Positions 52,530 to 62,717 of a DNA stretch of 64,000 nt are shown here, one piece after another. The notes beneath the pieces were generated by a model that was given only the letters and a program-made list of their open reading frames with translations, was not told where the DNA came from and did not search any database. The position numbers were made by a program, and so were the translations under genes. The stretch is from Antricoccus suffuscus (lineage in GTDB: Bacteria > Actinomycetota > Actinomycetes > Mycobacteriales > Antricoccaceae): the NCBI RefSeq assembly GCF_003003235.1, contig NZ_PVUE01000007.1, positions 1-64,000 on the forward strand, read 5' to 3'. Each line of letters begins with the position of its first letter. Positions within the stretch are counted from its first letter, which is position 1.

Positions 52530-52548
52530 TTAGGTTAGCCTAACTGAT
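52530..52548. promoter_or_regulatory. IdeR/DtxR iron box
   Basis: TTAGGTTAGCCTAACTGAT matches 15 of 19 positions of the IdeR/DtxR consensus, including the full TTAGGTTAG left half and CTAAC in the right. It is 12 bp upstream of the siderophore-interacting protein start, so Fe2+-IdeR should repress this gene when iron is sufficient. Confidence 0.88.
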
Positions 52549-52641
52549 CCTCGAATGGAAAACCGTCGCCTGTCGCGAAATCCCGCCAGCGGGAGGAGCG
52601 ACGCGACAGGCGCGCGGCCGGCGTACCGGCGCGGAGGTGGC

Positions 52642-53250
52642 TTACTTCACGCTGCGGGTGATGACTTTCGGCTTGCTCTCAAGGTGCCGCAAGCCGTTCC
52701 ACGACAGGTTGACCAAGTGCGCGGCGACTTCGTTCTTCTTGGGCTTGCGCTCTTCCAACCACCACTGGCCCGTCATCGCGACCATGCCGACGAGGGCCTG
52801 CGCGTAGAGGCCGGCGAGCTTGGTCTCGTAGCCGCGGGACTTGAACTCCCGGTCGAGGATGTACTCGACCTTGCTGGCGACGTCGTTAATTAGGCTTGAG
52901 AAGCCGCCGGTGGAGCTGGTGACCGGGGAGTCGCGGATCAGAATGCGGAACCCGTCGGTCTCTTCCTCGATGTAGTCCAGCAGCGCGAGGGCGGCGTGTT
53001 CGAGCAGCTGGCGCGGGTGCCCTCTGCCGAGGGCCGCCTCGAAGCGGCCGAGCAGGTTGGCGATCTCACGGTCTACGACGACGGCGTACAGGCCTTCCTT
53101 GCCGCCGAAGTGTTCGTAGACAACGGGCTTGCTCACGTGCGCCCGAGCCGCAATCTCCTCGATCGACGAACCATCGAAACCGCGCTCTGCGAACAGAGCG
53201 CGGCCGATGCTGATCAGTTGTTGGCGCCGTTCGGCACCCGTCATACGCAT
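52642..53250 (-). CDS. TetR-family transcriptional regulator
   Basis: The start is set near ATG 53250 (MRMTGAERRQQLISIGRALFAERGFDGSSIEEIAARAHVSKPVVYEHFGGKEGLY), a standard TetR HTH; ATG 53244 is equally possible. The ligand-binding half has VGMVAMTGQWWLEERKPKKNEVAAHLVNLSWNGL. The same-strand, adjacent acyl-CoA desaturase gene and the paired palindromes in front of it suggest control of membrane-lipid unsaturation, as with DesT/FasR-type regulators. Confidence 0.88.
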   Translation of the reverse strand: MRMTGAERRQQLISIGRALFAERGFDGSSIEEIAARAHVSKPVVYEHFGGKEGLYAVVVDREIANLLGRFEAALGRGHPRQLLEHAALALLDYIEEETDGFRILIRDSPVTSSTGGFSSLINDVASKVEYILDREFKSRGYETKLAGLYAQALVGMVAMTGQWWLEERKPKKNEVAAHLVNLSWNGLRHLESKPKVITRSVK

Positions 53251-53330
53251 TTCAAACAGTCGCCCTGTCGTTGGTGGTTGGCGGCGTTGTGGTTGAGGGC
53301 AGAGGTGGCGATTCAGTGAACAGTGTCCTG

Positions 53331-54311
53331 CTAGCCCTCGGCTACGAGCTTGGCCGCGATACGTTCTTTCGACGGCCACTTGACACTACTCGCCCAGCCG
53401 AGCTTCTCGAAGATCCAGATAGTGCGTGCCGAGATGTCGATCTGTCCGCGCATGACCCCATGCCGCGCGGCGGTGGGGTCGGCGTGGTGCAGGTTGTGCC
53501 ATGACTCACCGAAGCTCAAAATGGCCAGCGGCCAGAAGTTCGAGGACATGTCACGCGAGGAGAAGGGGCGCTCGCCGACTGCATGGCAGATCGAGTTGAT
53601 CGACCAGGTGACGTGATGAAGTACGCCGATCCGCACGAAGCCGGCCCAGAACAGGGCCGACAGCGCGCCGCCCCAGGACCACGTCACGAGGCCGCCGATG
53701 AGTGCCGGCAGGCCGAGGCTGACGATGACCCACAGGCCGAACAGGTCAGAGGTGCGCTTGAGCGTCTTGTTGCCGATGAGGTCCGGCGCGAATCGCTCCT
53801 TGTTTGTTTGCTCGCGTTCGAACAGCCACCCGACGTGCGCGTGCAGCAAGCCCTTGGTCAGCGCGCCGACGCTGGTCCCATAACGCCACGGCGAGTGCGG
53901 GTCGCCGTCACGATCTGAATAGGCGTGGTGACGCCGGTGGTCGGCGACCCACTGGATTATCGGGCCTTGTACGGCGAGCGATCCGGCGATGCCGAGGAAG
54001 ACGCGTAGCGGCATCTTCGCCTTGAATGAGCCGTGGGTGAAATGCCGGTGGTATCCGACCGTGATGCCCATCCCGCTGACCACGTAGAAGACGAGCGCAA
54101 TGACGACATCGGTCCAGCTCAGCCACTTGCCCCAAGCCAACGGAATTGCCGCGATCAGCGCCAAGAACGGCAAGATGACGACGGCGTACAAGGCGATCTG
54201 CTCGGCAAGACCCTTGCGTTCGTCGCTGATTGGCCGCTTCGCACCGGATCCGCCACTTACGCGAGTCGGGGCGGGTGCCGGAGCTACGGCAGTAGCGCTG
54301 GAAGGGGGCAT
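53331..54311 (-). CDS. Acyl-CoA desaturase (delta-9 type, membrane di-iron)
   Basis: The 326-aa membrane desaturase has three histidine boxes: HRHFTH, HRRHHAYSD and ESWHNLHHADPTAARHG. Four hydrophobic helices are visible (ALIAAIPLAWGKWLSW, ALVFYVVSGMGITVGYH, GLWVIVSLGLPALIGGLV, GGALSALFWAGF). It introduces a double bond into stearoyl/palmitoyl-CoA using O2 and an electron donor. The TetR gene lies 80 bp downstream on the same strand; operator-like palindromes lie upstream. Confidence 0.93.
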   Translation of the reverse strand: MPPSSATAVAPAPAPTRVSGGSGAKRPISDERKGLAEQIALYAVVILPFLALIAAIPLAWGKWLSWTDVVIALVFYVVSGMGITVGYHRHFTHGSFKAKMPLRVFLGIAGSLAVQGPIIQWVADHRRHHAYSDRDGDPHSPWRYGTSVGALTKGLLHAHVGWLFEREQTNKERFAPDLIGNKTLKRTSDLFGLWVIVSLGLPALIGGLVTWSWGGALSALFWAGFVRIGVLHHVTWSINSICHAVGERPFSSRDMSSNFWPLAILSFGESWHNLHHADPTAARHGVMRGQIDISARTIWIFEKLGWASSVKWPSKERIAAKLVAEG

Positions 54312-54341
54312 ATGACGGCCTTCGATTCAAGGAGACAACGG

Positions 54342-54370
54342 TTACGTTTGCGTAAGTTACGGTACCGTAG
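54342..54370. promoter_or_regulatory. Tandem TTACG-N4-CGTAA operators upstream of the desaturase
   Basis: TTACGTTTGCGTAA (54342-54355) is a perfect 5-4-5 palindrome, and TTACGGTACCGTAG (54357-54370) repeats it with one change; centres are 15 bp apart. They lie 30-60 bp upstream of the desaturase start, a typical promoter position. The neighbouring TetR protein is the obvious candidate binder. Confidence 0.7.
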
Positions 54371-54441
54371 CCAGTCTTTCGTGTACACCTTTTCGACTGT
54401 GAGGTAGCGGCACGTTAGGCTTACGTGTCCGCATCCGCGAA

Positions 54442-54517
54442 TGGGGGATGGGGTAATCGGCAGCCCGCAGGCCTTTGGAGCCTTGCAGTCTCGGTTCGAG
54501 TCCGAGTCCCCCAGCCA
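54442..54517 (+). tRNA. tRNA-Gln (anticodon TTG)
   Basis: The acceptor stem is TGGGGGA / TCCCCCA with discriminator G and encoded CCA (54515-54517). The D-arm includes GGTAATCGGCA. The anticodon arm CAGGC-CTTTGGA-GCCTTG gives TTG, and the T-arm is CTCGG-TTCGAGT-CCGAG. It reads CAA (and possibly CAG) codons. The glmU start is 26 bp beyond it. Confidence 0.96.
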
Positions 54518-54543
54518 CATCAGAGCGACCGCAGGAGTTACTA

Positions 54544-56007
54544 GTGATCGGTGCGCCCACCGCCGTCGTCGTACTCGCCGCAGGCGCGGGTACCCGCATG
54601 AAGTCCAAAATGCCCAAGGTTCTGCACAGCATCGGCGGCCGTAGCCTCCTTGGACACGTACTCGCCGCGGCATCACCACTCCAGGCGAGACACACCGTCG
54701 TTGTCGTCGGCGCCGGTCGCGAATCGGTCACGGAGCATTTGATGGAGATCGCGCCATCCAGCGAGCCGGTCGTGCAGGATGTGCAGAACGGCTCCGGTCA
54801 TGCGACTCGGCTGGCACTGGCCGCGATCGATGATCCGGCCGGCACGATTCTTGTGCTCAACGGTGATGTACCGCTGCTGGGCCCGGACACACTCGCGGCG
54901 CTGTGCCGGGCGCATGAGGACGCCGGGAACGCCATGACGATCCTCAGCGCCGACGTACCGAACCCGGACGGGCTCGGCCGGATCATGCGCGACGGTGACC
55001 AGGTCCGTGCCGTGATCGAGCACAAGGACGCCACCGCAGAACAGCTCGCGATTACCGAGATCAACGCCGGTGCATACGCGTTCGAAGGCGCGATCCTCGG
55101 CGACGTGCTGGCCCGGTTGAGCACGGACAACGCGCAGGGCGAGGAATACCTGACCGAGGCCGTCACCCTGCTTCTCGAGCAAAACAGGCAGGTCGGCGCG
55201 TATGTCGCACCGGATTTCGAGGAGACCTTAGGCTGCAACGACCGGGTGGAGCTCGCCGAACGTGGCCGCCAGCTCAACGCGCGGACCGTGACCAAGTGGA
55301 TGCGCGAGGGTGTCACGGTCGTCGACCCGCAGACAACCTGGATCGACGTCGACGTACAGCTCGCCCCCGACGTCACCCTCCAGCCCAACGTCCAGCTGCT
55401 CGGTGCCACCGCGGTCGACACAGGGGCTCAGATAGGTCCGGACTGCACATTGATCGACACCGAGGTGGGCGCGGACGCGGTGATCATTCGTACGCATGCC
55501 AACCTCGCCGTCGTCGGGCCGGAGGTTTCGGTCGGGCCGTTCGCCTACCTGCGACCGAAGGCGATTCTGCGCAAGGGGGCCAAGGCGGGCACCTTCGTCG
55601 AGATGAAGAACGCTGATATCGGCGAGGGCGCCAAGGTGCCGCATCTGACGTACGTCGGAGACGCGACGATCGGAGAGGGCACCAACATCGGCGCCTCGAG
55701 CGTGTTCGTCAACTACGACGGGGTCAACAAGCACCACACGATCGTCGGCGCGCACTGCCGGATGGGCTCGGACAATATGTACGTCGCGCCGGTCGAGATC
55801 GGTGACGGTTCGGCGAGCGGCGCGGGCGCTGTTATTCGCCACAATGTACCCCCGGGCTCGCTCGCAGTTTCAGGGGGACCACAGCGAAACATCCCAGACT
55901 GGGTAGTGAAAAATCGGGCGGGTACGCCGACGGCGAAAGCCGCGCTCGCGGCCGGTGCGGGATCCGACTCGGCCGATCAGGCGACGGGCTCAGAGCCGGT
56001 CGAATGA
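54544..56007 (+). CDS. glmU: Bifunctional GlmU (GlcNAc-1-P uridyltransferase / GlcN-1-P acetyltransferase)
   Basis: GTG 54544 follows AGGAG. The N-terminal uridyltransferase shows VVLAAGAGTRMKSKMPKVLH and VLNGDVPLL. The C-terminal left-handed beta-helix acetyltransferase shows hexapeptide turns and YDGVNKHHTIVG, with the coenzyme-A-binding end SGAGAVIRHNVPPGSLAVS. It makes UDP-GlcNAc for peptidoglycan. Its 487 aa is normal for the family. prs follows 28 bp later. Confidence 0.96.
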   Translation: MIGAPTAVVVLAAGAGTRMKSKMPKVLHSIGGRSLLGHVLAAASPLQARHTVVVVGAGRESVTEHLMEIAPSSEPVVQDVQNGSGHATRLALAAIDDPAGTILVLNGDVPLLGPDTLAALCRAHEDAGNAMTILSADVPNPDGLGRIMRDGDQVRAVIEHKDATAEQLAITEINAGAYAFEGAILGDVLARLSTDNAQGEEYLTEAVTLLLEQNRQVGAYVAPDFEETLGCNDRVELAERGRQLNARTVTKWMREGVTVVDPQTTWIDVDVQLAPDVTLQPNVQLLGATAVDTGAQIGPDCTLIDTEVGADAVIIRTHANLAVVGPEVSVGPFAYLRPKAILRKGAKAGTFVEMKNADIGEGAKVPHLTYVGDATIGEGTNIGASSVFVNYDGVNKHHTIVGAHCRMGSDNMYVAPVEIGDGSASGAGAVIRHNVPPGSLAVSGGPQRNIPDWVVKNRAGTPTAKAALAAGAGSDSADQATGSEPVE

Positions 56008-56035
56008 CCTTCGACGAAGGATTGGAACTAACTGT

Positions 56036-57016
56036 ATGAGCACTCTGGAGGCTCCCAGCCAGAAGAGTCTGATGGTCTTCTCGGGCCGGGCATATCCGGA
56101 ACTTGCCGAGGAAATCGCTCGCAGTATCGGAGTTACGGTGACTCCGACCTCGTCGTACGCCTTCGCCAATGGCGAGCTCTACGTACGTTCAGAGGAGTCC
56201 GCGCGTGGTTCTGATGCGTTCGTCATCCAGTGCCACACGGCACCGATCAACGACTGGCTCATGGAGCAGTTGATCCTCGTCGACGCGCTCAAGCGCGCCT
56301 CGGCGAAGCGCATCACCGTCGTAGCGCCGTTCTATCCCTATGCGCGCCAGGACAAGAAGAGCCGCGGACGTGAGCCGATCACCGCGCGCCTGGTCGCCGA
56401 TATGTACAAAGTCGCTGGCGCCGACCGGATTATGACGGTCGACCTGCACACTGCCCAGATCCAAGGCTTCTTCGACGGTCCCGTCGACCACCTCTACGCC
56501 ACGCCGATCCTCACTAGCTACATCGCCAAGAAGTACGCCGACCGCGACATCACCGTCGTCTCGCCGGACTCCGGCCGGGTGCGTCTGTCGGAGCGCTGGA
56601 GTGAGTCCCTTGGCGGTACGCCGATCGCGTTCATCCACAAGACTCGCGATGTCACTCGCGCCAACCATGCGGTCGCCAACCGGGTGGTCGGCGAGGTCAA
56701 GGGCCGGCTGTGCATCTTGATCGACGACATGATCGACACCGGGGGCACGATCTGCCAGGCCGCCGACGCGCTGATGGAAGACGGCGCCGCAGACGTCGTC
56801 ATCGCTGCGACGCACGGCGTGCTGTCCGGTCCCGCGGCCGAGCGGCTACGAGCGTCGAAGGCACGCGAGGTCATCATCACCAACACGCTGCCGATCCCAG
56901 AGGACATGCGGATGGACAAGTTGACGGTGCTGTCTATTGCCCCCCTTGTTGGGCGGGCGATCAAGGAGATCTTCGAAGACGGCTCGGTGACGAGCCTCTT
57001 CGACGGCGACGCCTAG
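56036..57016 (+). CDS. prs: Ribose-phosphate pyrophosphokinase
   Basis: PRPP synthase of 326 aa. ATG 56036 (MSTLEAPSQKSLMVFSGRAYPELAEEIA). Visible motifs are FANGELYVR, VVAPFYPYARQDKKSRGREPI (flexible loop and Arg/Lys contacts), DLHTAQIQGFF, SPDSGRVRLSE and the PRPP loop LIDDMIDTGGTI. It makes PRPP for purine, pyrimidine, His and Trp synthesis and for decaprenyl-phosphoribose. glmU-prs pairing matches mycobacteria. Confidence 0.96.
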   Translation: MSTLEAPSQKSLMVFSGRAYPELAEEIARSIGVTVTPTSSYAFANGELYVRSEESARGSDAFVIQCHTAPINDWLMEQLILVDALKRASAKRITVVAPFYPYARQDKKSRGREPITARLVADMYKVAGADRIMTVDLHTAQIQGFFDGPVDHLYATPILTSYIAKKYADRDITVVSPDSGRVRLSERWSESLGGTPIAFIHKTRDVTRANHAVANRVVGEVKGRLCILIDDMIDTGGTICQAADALMEDGAADVVIAATHGVLSGPAAERLRASKAREVIITNTLPIPEDMRMDKLTVLSIAPLVGRAIKEIFEDGSVTSLFDGDA

Positions 57017-57051
57017 TTCCGGCGGTATTTGGAGTACGGCGGTCGCCCTAA

Positions 57052-58101
<1,050 letters not shown>

Positions 58102-58127
58102 CCCCGCGATCCGTCACAAAATACCCC

Positions 58128-58167
58128 GCCATCCGTCACGAAATTTCCGGATTTTGTGACGGATGGC
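58128..58167. terminator. Bidirectional terminator built from TGACGGAT-family repeats
   Basis: A 17-bp stem, 58128-58144 with 58151-58167 (one G.T pair), and a TTCCGG loop is centred between convergent genes. The arm sequence GCCATCCGTCACGAAAT is a copy of the dispersed repeat core; another direct copy, ATCCGTCACAAAAT, precedes it at 58110-58123. So the repeat family here serves as, or has become, a terminator. Confidence 0.75.
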
Positions 58168-58170
58168 TGT

Positions 58171-59673
58171 TTAGGTGTAGTTGCGGTAGCCGGTCCATGC
58201 TTCGCGGCGGATCGAGTGCGGGTCGACGACGACCTCGTCGCGTCGTTTGAAGATCATCGTCTTGCGGCTCTCCGCCGTGTAGGCCGGCCAGTCCGTGCTC
58301 GGGTGGCCAGCACGTGCAAAGAGCAACCACTGATCGCGCATTCGCGAGCCCACCTCCTCGAATCCGCGTCCGCCGCCCAGACTGGTGAATAGCCGGGCAA
58401 TCCCGCTGCGGGTCTTGCCGAACACCGCGAACAGCTCGATGCCATGTGTAGCTCCCAACCCAACCATCCGCAGGAACCGGGTGCCGTAGTCATAGCGATA
58501 GACGTACGTCGGGACGTGCGCACTGTGGCCGTCAGCGACGAGCACAGACGGCCACCAGAAAATGTGGTCGCCGCCGAGCGCGATCGCCGCGCGTTTGCTC
58601 GGATAGCCCGAATAGGCCGCCGTGACACGGTCAAGCGCGTCAGGATCAGTGTTGCCAAACAGCTTCTCGATGAGCGCCGGCGTCGTGGGCAGCACATTGC
58701 CTAGCTTGGCAAACAATGCAGCTTCGCGCCTGTTCGTGCCGATGATAAGCGGCACCTGCATGGCGGTGCCATCGGCGAACGCGTCGATCGGAAGCTTCGG
58801 GAGGTAGTCACCGTCGACGGCCAGCGCCACCGGGTTGAGTCCCGGCTGGTCTGCGGCGTATTTCTTGGTGAGCTTGTCGAGCATGCGAACGAGGTGTGCC
58901 GGCTCGACGCTCATCAGCAGTTTTGGTGCCTGCGTCGGCCGGATTCCCGCCGTCTCGAGAAAGTCCGCCGCGAGATGCTCGGACCGTTCACGGCTGTTGA
59001 CCAGTGCCGGCGCCGAGCTTTGCGCAATTGCGCGCGCGAACAGTCCGTGGGCGGCCGGGGTCGCCATGAGCGCCGTGACTGCCATTGCTCCGGCGGACTC
59101 ACCGAAGACGGTGATTCGATCGGGGTCACCTCCAAATGCGCGGATATTGTCGTGGATCCACTGCAGCGCCGCTACTTGGTCCCGGAGGCCAAGATTGGAC
59201 TCGAACTTTTGTTCCGCCGTTGAGTACGCCGAGAAATTCATGAACCCGAGTACGCCGAGGCGATAGTTGATCGACACGTAGACAATGTCACCGCGGCGCA
59301 CCAGCTCGACCCCGTCGTACAAGGGCACCGAACCGGTACCGAGCGTGTTCGCGCCACCGTGGACAAACACCATGACGGGGCGCGGGGCGTCTGCGGGCAT
59401 GCGGGGTGCGGTGATGTTGAGCGTGAGGCAGTCCTCGCTGACCTGAGTACGCCGCCCGACACCAAACGCGGCAGTGGTTCGTTTCTGCGGGGCCACCGCG
59501 CCGTACGACGAGGCATCACGTACGCCGCGCCACGGAGGGTGTGCTTGTGGCGCGCGGAAGCGTTGTGTCCCAACGGGTGGCGCGGCGTATGGCACGCCAC
59601 GCCAGTGGACGAGGTCGTCATCCTCAAACCCGCGGAGGATCCCGCTGGCCGTCTCTACTTCTACGTCGAGCAT
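58171..59673 (-). CDS. Carboxylesterase / type-B lipase family
   Basis: The 500-aa alpha/beta hydrolase has DCLTLNITAPRMP (the type-B EDCLxLN signature), VMVFVHGGANTLGTG (oxyanion), FGESAGAMAVTALMATP (GESAG nucleophile elbow) and GATHGIELFAVFG (His region). It hydrolyses carboxylic esters; physiological substrate unknown. No signal peptide is visible, so it is probably cytoplasmic. Confidence 0.92.
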   Translation of the reverse strand: MLDVEVETASGILRGFEDDDLVHWRGVPYAAPPVGTQRFRAPQAHPPWRGVRDASSYGAVAPQKRTTAAFGVGRRTQVSEDCLTLNITAPRMPADAPRPVMVFVHGGANTLGTGSVPLYDGVELVRRGDIVYVSINYRLGVLGFMNFSAYSTAEQKFESNLGLRDQVAALQWIHDNIRAFGGDPDRITVFGESAGAMAVTALMATPAAHGLFARAIAQSSAPALVNSRERSEHLAADFLETAGIRPTQAPKLLMSVEPAHLVRMLDKLTKKYAADQPGLNPVALAVDGDYLPKLPIDAFADGTAMQVPLIIGTNRREAALFAKLGNVLPTTPALIEKLFGNTDPDALDRVTAAYSGYPSKRAAIALGGDHIFWWPSVLVADGHSAHVPTYVYRYDYGTRFLRMVGLGATHGIELFAVFGKTRSGIARLFTSLGGGRGFEEVGSRMRDQWLLFARAGHPSTDWPAYTAESRKTMIFKRRDEVVVDPHSIRREAWTGYRNYT

Positions 59674-59696
59674 TGTGTTACCCCCTGTATCGCTCG

Positions 59697-62483
59697 TCAG
59701 CCGGTGTTGCGCAGACCGGCCGCGACGCCGTTGACGGTCAGCAGTAGTGCGCGCTGCAATCGTGGGTCGGTGTCGCCTGCGCGCATCCGCGCCAGCATGG
59801 AGACTTGCAGATGGTTGATCGGGTCCAGATACGAGTCGCGGACGCCGAGGGTCCGTTGCAGCATCGGCTGCCGGTCAAGCAGCGCTTTCTCACCGGTGAT
59901 GGTGAGTACAGCGTGCACGGTGCGCTCGTACTCTTCTTTGATATCAACGAAAATGTGTCGCAGCGATGGGTCCACGAGGGACTCGACGTAGCTCTCGGCG
60001 ATGTCCATGCGGGTTTTAGTGAGGGTCATCTCCACGTTAGAGATGAATGTCGCGAAGAAGTGCCAGTCGGTGTACATCGTTTTGAGCTGCTCGCCCAGCC
60101 CGGCGTGAATGGCAGCCTCGATACCGGTTCCGACGCCGTACCACCCAGGCACGATCTGTCGGGACTGGGTCCATCCAAAGACCCAGGGGATGGCACGCAA
60201 GCCTTCGAGCCCGGCGCCGCTGTCGGGGCGCTTCGATGGCCGGCTGCCGAGCTTGAGTGAACCCAGCTGTTCAACGGGGGTCGACTGCCAGAAGTATTTG
60301 GGGAGGTCGGGATGGTCGACCAGTGTCCGATAGGACGCAAACGACGCATCAGAGATGAGAGTCATCGCGGCGTCCCACACCTCGAGCTCGTCCGGTGTTT
60401 GGCGCGGTTCGCGGTGTAGGACCGTCGCCTCGATCACTGCGGCAAGAGTGAGTTCGAGGTTTTCGCGTGCCAGCTCGGGCATCGTGTACTTATCGGAGAT
60501 GACCTCGCCCTGCTCGGTCACCTTGATCTCACCGTCGAGCGTGCCGTATGGCTGCGCGAGGATCGCGTCATGAGTGGGTCCGCCACCGCGGCCGACTGAT
60601 CCGCCGCGGCCGTGAAAGAGCCGCAGACGTACGCCGTGCTTGGCGCTCACGTCCCGCAGTACTCGTTGTGCCCGGTGGATTTCCCACTGGCTGGTGGCGA
60701 TTCCGGCGTCCTTGTTGGAGTCCGAATAGCCGAGCATGACTTCCTGCACGCCGCCTCGGATATCGACGACTTTGCGATACGACGGGTCGCTGAGCATTTC
60801 GTCGAGGATGTCGCCGGCGGCCCGGAGTTCCGCGACGGTCTCAAGCAGCGGCACGAAGCCGATGCGTGCCACACCCCCTGCGATATCGACAAGCTGTGCC
60901 TCTCGGGCGAGCACGACGGCGGCAAATACGTCGTCCGCGCCTCGCGTCATCGAGATGATGTAGCTCTCGATGATGTGTGGTCCGAACCTGTCGAGCGCGC
61001 GGCGAATCGCGGCGAACGTGTTGTAGGTCCGCCTGCCTGCGTCGTCGAGTGGAGGAGGAGTGGGCGCCAGTGGCCGCCGGCTGGTCAGTTCACGGCTCAG
61101 GAAGTTTTGCCTGTAGTCGCGTGGCATGTCGGCGTACAGCCAGCCTTCTTCGACGAGCCGGTCGACGAGCTGTCCAACAGCGTGGTGGTGCGCGTCCGCG
61201 TGCTCGCGCACGTCCATCGTCGCTACGTGCATACCAAAGCACGACACCAGCCGGATCAGCCGGGCTAGGGGCCCGCGCGCCATCAGTTCCCCGCGGTTCT
61301 TGACGAGTGAGTCGCGGACGATGTGCAGATCCTTGAGCAGGTCGTCTGTCCCGACGTAGTCTCGTCCCGGTTGGTGTTGTGCGGTGCGCCTTATGCGCGT
61401 TCGGGTGTTGACCAGCTTTTGGCGCACACAGGCAAGTTTGAGGCGGTACGGCTCTTCGGTGTTGAGCCGTAGCGTGCGGCGATCGAGCTCTGGAAGATTC
61501 TCGATATCGGTCTGCAGATCCGCGGCGAACTCTTCGCTCGTGCCGATAATCCGGGAGGATGACGAGATCTCGGCGGACACGACGTCTACTGCCGCGATGA
61601 GGCGGGCGACACCCTGCTCATGTTGCAGGGCCAGAATCTCGAGCGTCGACGTTTCCGAGACGTTGGGATTGCCATCGCGATCGCCGCCGATCCAGGTGCC
61701 AAATGTGAGGGGTGCGGCGGTCTCGGCGAGGATGCCGCCGTGCTCGGCCACCGCGTCTGCGAAGTCGACCAACAGGTCCGGGACCGTCTGGTCCATCAGT
61801 TGGCTGGTGTAGTAGAGCGCGTTGCGTGCCTCATCAGGGACCTGCGGCTGGTCGACTCGTAGTTCATCGGTTTGCCACATCGCTTCGATCAGCTCAGCCA
61901 TCCGACGGTTCTTGCGGCGCTCACCGAGGCTATCTCCAGCGAGCAACGTGTCGCCGATTGCGCGGAGCTTACCGAGCACCGAACGTCGGCTTGCCTCCGT
62001 CGGGTGTGCCGTGAAGACAGGCCGCACAGCGACGCTGCGCAGTGCGGTACTCAGTGCGGCCGCACCGCTCTCATTGACGACCTTGTCGAGGGCACGTTGC
62101 ATCCATCCGTCCCCGGATGTGCGATCCCTGAGTGTCCGGATCCGGTCGATCTGCTCGGCGATGTTGGCGAGCTGGAAGTACGACGAGAATGCCCGCACAA
62201 GGTTGGTGGCAGTTGACAGGTCCGCATTGGCCAGCACCGTCGTGAGATCGTGCAACGCGCCTGGCTCGCCGCTCTGGACGGATTTTGCATGCGAGCGAAT
62301 CTCTTCGACCGTCGCGAGGAGTTGCTCTGAGACCTGGCGAGTCAGTGTCTCGCCCAGGAGATCGCCAAGCTGGCGAATGTCCCGACGCAGCAGCGCGTCG
62401 TCGGACGATGTGCCGTGTTCTGAGTCCGCGTTTGCCGCTGACGGCCGGGTGGAATTCTCGGTCGGCGGTGGATCTGAAGGCAT
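59697..62483 (-). CDS. ppc: Phosphoenolpyruvate carboxylase
   Basis: This 928-aa anaplerotic enzyme forms oxaloacetate from PEP and bicarbonate. Catalytic motifs are [56 protein letters not shown] and the C-terminal NTG that closes on the active site. ATG 62483 ([11 protein letters not shown]) with AAAGGA upstream is preferred over a 35-codon longer frame. The N-terminal ~45 residues are low-complexity. Confidence 0.96.
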   Translation of the reverse strand: MPSDPPPTENSTRPSAANADSEHGTSSDDALLRRDIRQLGDLLGETLTRQVSEQLLATVEEIRSHAKSVQSGEPGALHDLTTVLANADLSTATNLVRAFSSYFQLANIAEQIDRIRTLRDRTSGDGWMQRALDKVVNESGAAALSTALRSVAVRPVFTAHPTEASRRSVLGKLRAIGDTLLAGDSLGERRKNRRMAELIEAMWQTDELRVDQPQVPDEARNALYYTSQLMDQTVPDLLVDFADAVAEHGGILAETAAPLTFGTWIGGDRDGNPNVSETSTLEILALQHEQGVARLIAAVDVVSAEISSSSRIIGTSEEFAADLQTDIENLPELDRRTLRLNTEEPYRLKLACVRQKLVNTRTRIRRTAQHQPGRDYVGTDDLLKDLHIVRDSLVKNRGELMARGPLARLIRLVSCFGMHVATMDVREHADAHHHAVGQLVDRLVEEGWLYADMPRDYRQNFLSRELTSRRPLAPTPPPLDDAGRRTYNTFAAIRRALDRFGPHIIESYIISMTRGADDVFAAVVLAREAQLVDIAGGVARIGFVPLLETVAELRAAGDILDEMLSDPSYRKVVDIRGGVQEVMLGYSDSNKDAGIATSQWEIHRAQRVLRDVSAKHGVRLRLFHGRGGSVGRGGGPTHDAILAQPYGTLDGEIKVTEQGEVISDKYTMPELARENLELTLAAVIEATVLHREPRQTPDELEVWDAAMTLISDASFASYRTLVDHPDLPKYFWQSTPVEQLGSLKLGSRPSKRPDSGAGLEGLRAIPWVFGWTQSRQIVPGWYGVGTGIEAAIHAGLGEQLKTMYTDWHFFATFISNVEMTLTKTRMDIAESYVESLVDPSLRHIFVDIKEEYERTVHAVLTITGEKALLDRQPMLQRTLGVRDSYLDPINHLQVSMLARMRAGDTDPRLQRALLLTVNGVAAGLRNTG

Positions 62484-62717
62484 GGCGTCCTTTGTTCGAC
62501 GGTGTTCGGCCGCGAGACGGCGTATCAGTCGGGTCCGATCCACCCTAGCGCCGAGGCGGAGACGCGGTTGCCTCACCATGAGTGTCACATCTCAACTCAA
62601 GATCGATCGGACCGAAACCAGGGCCGTTGCGAATTCGTCAGTTTATTCTGCGTAGTGATTTGGCCGCGGCAAGCGGCCGCGCCAATGACACGTCGATTCA
62701 CGCGATGGAGCATCGAA

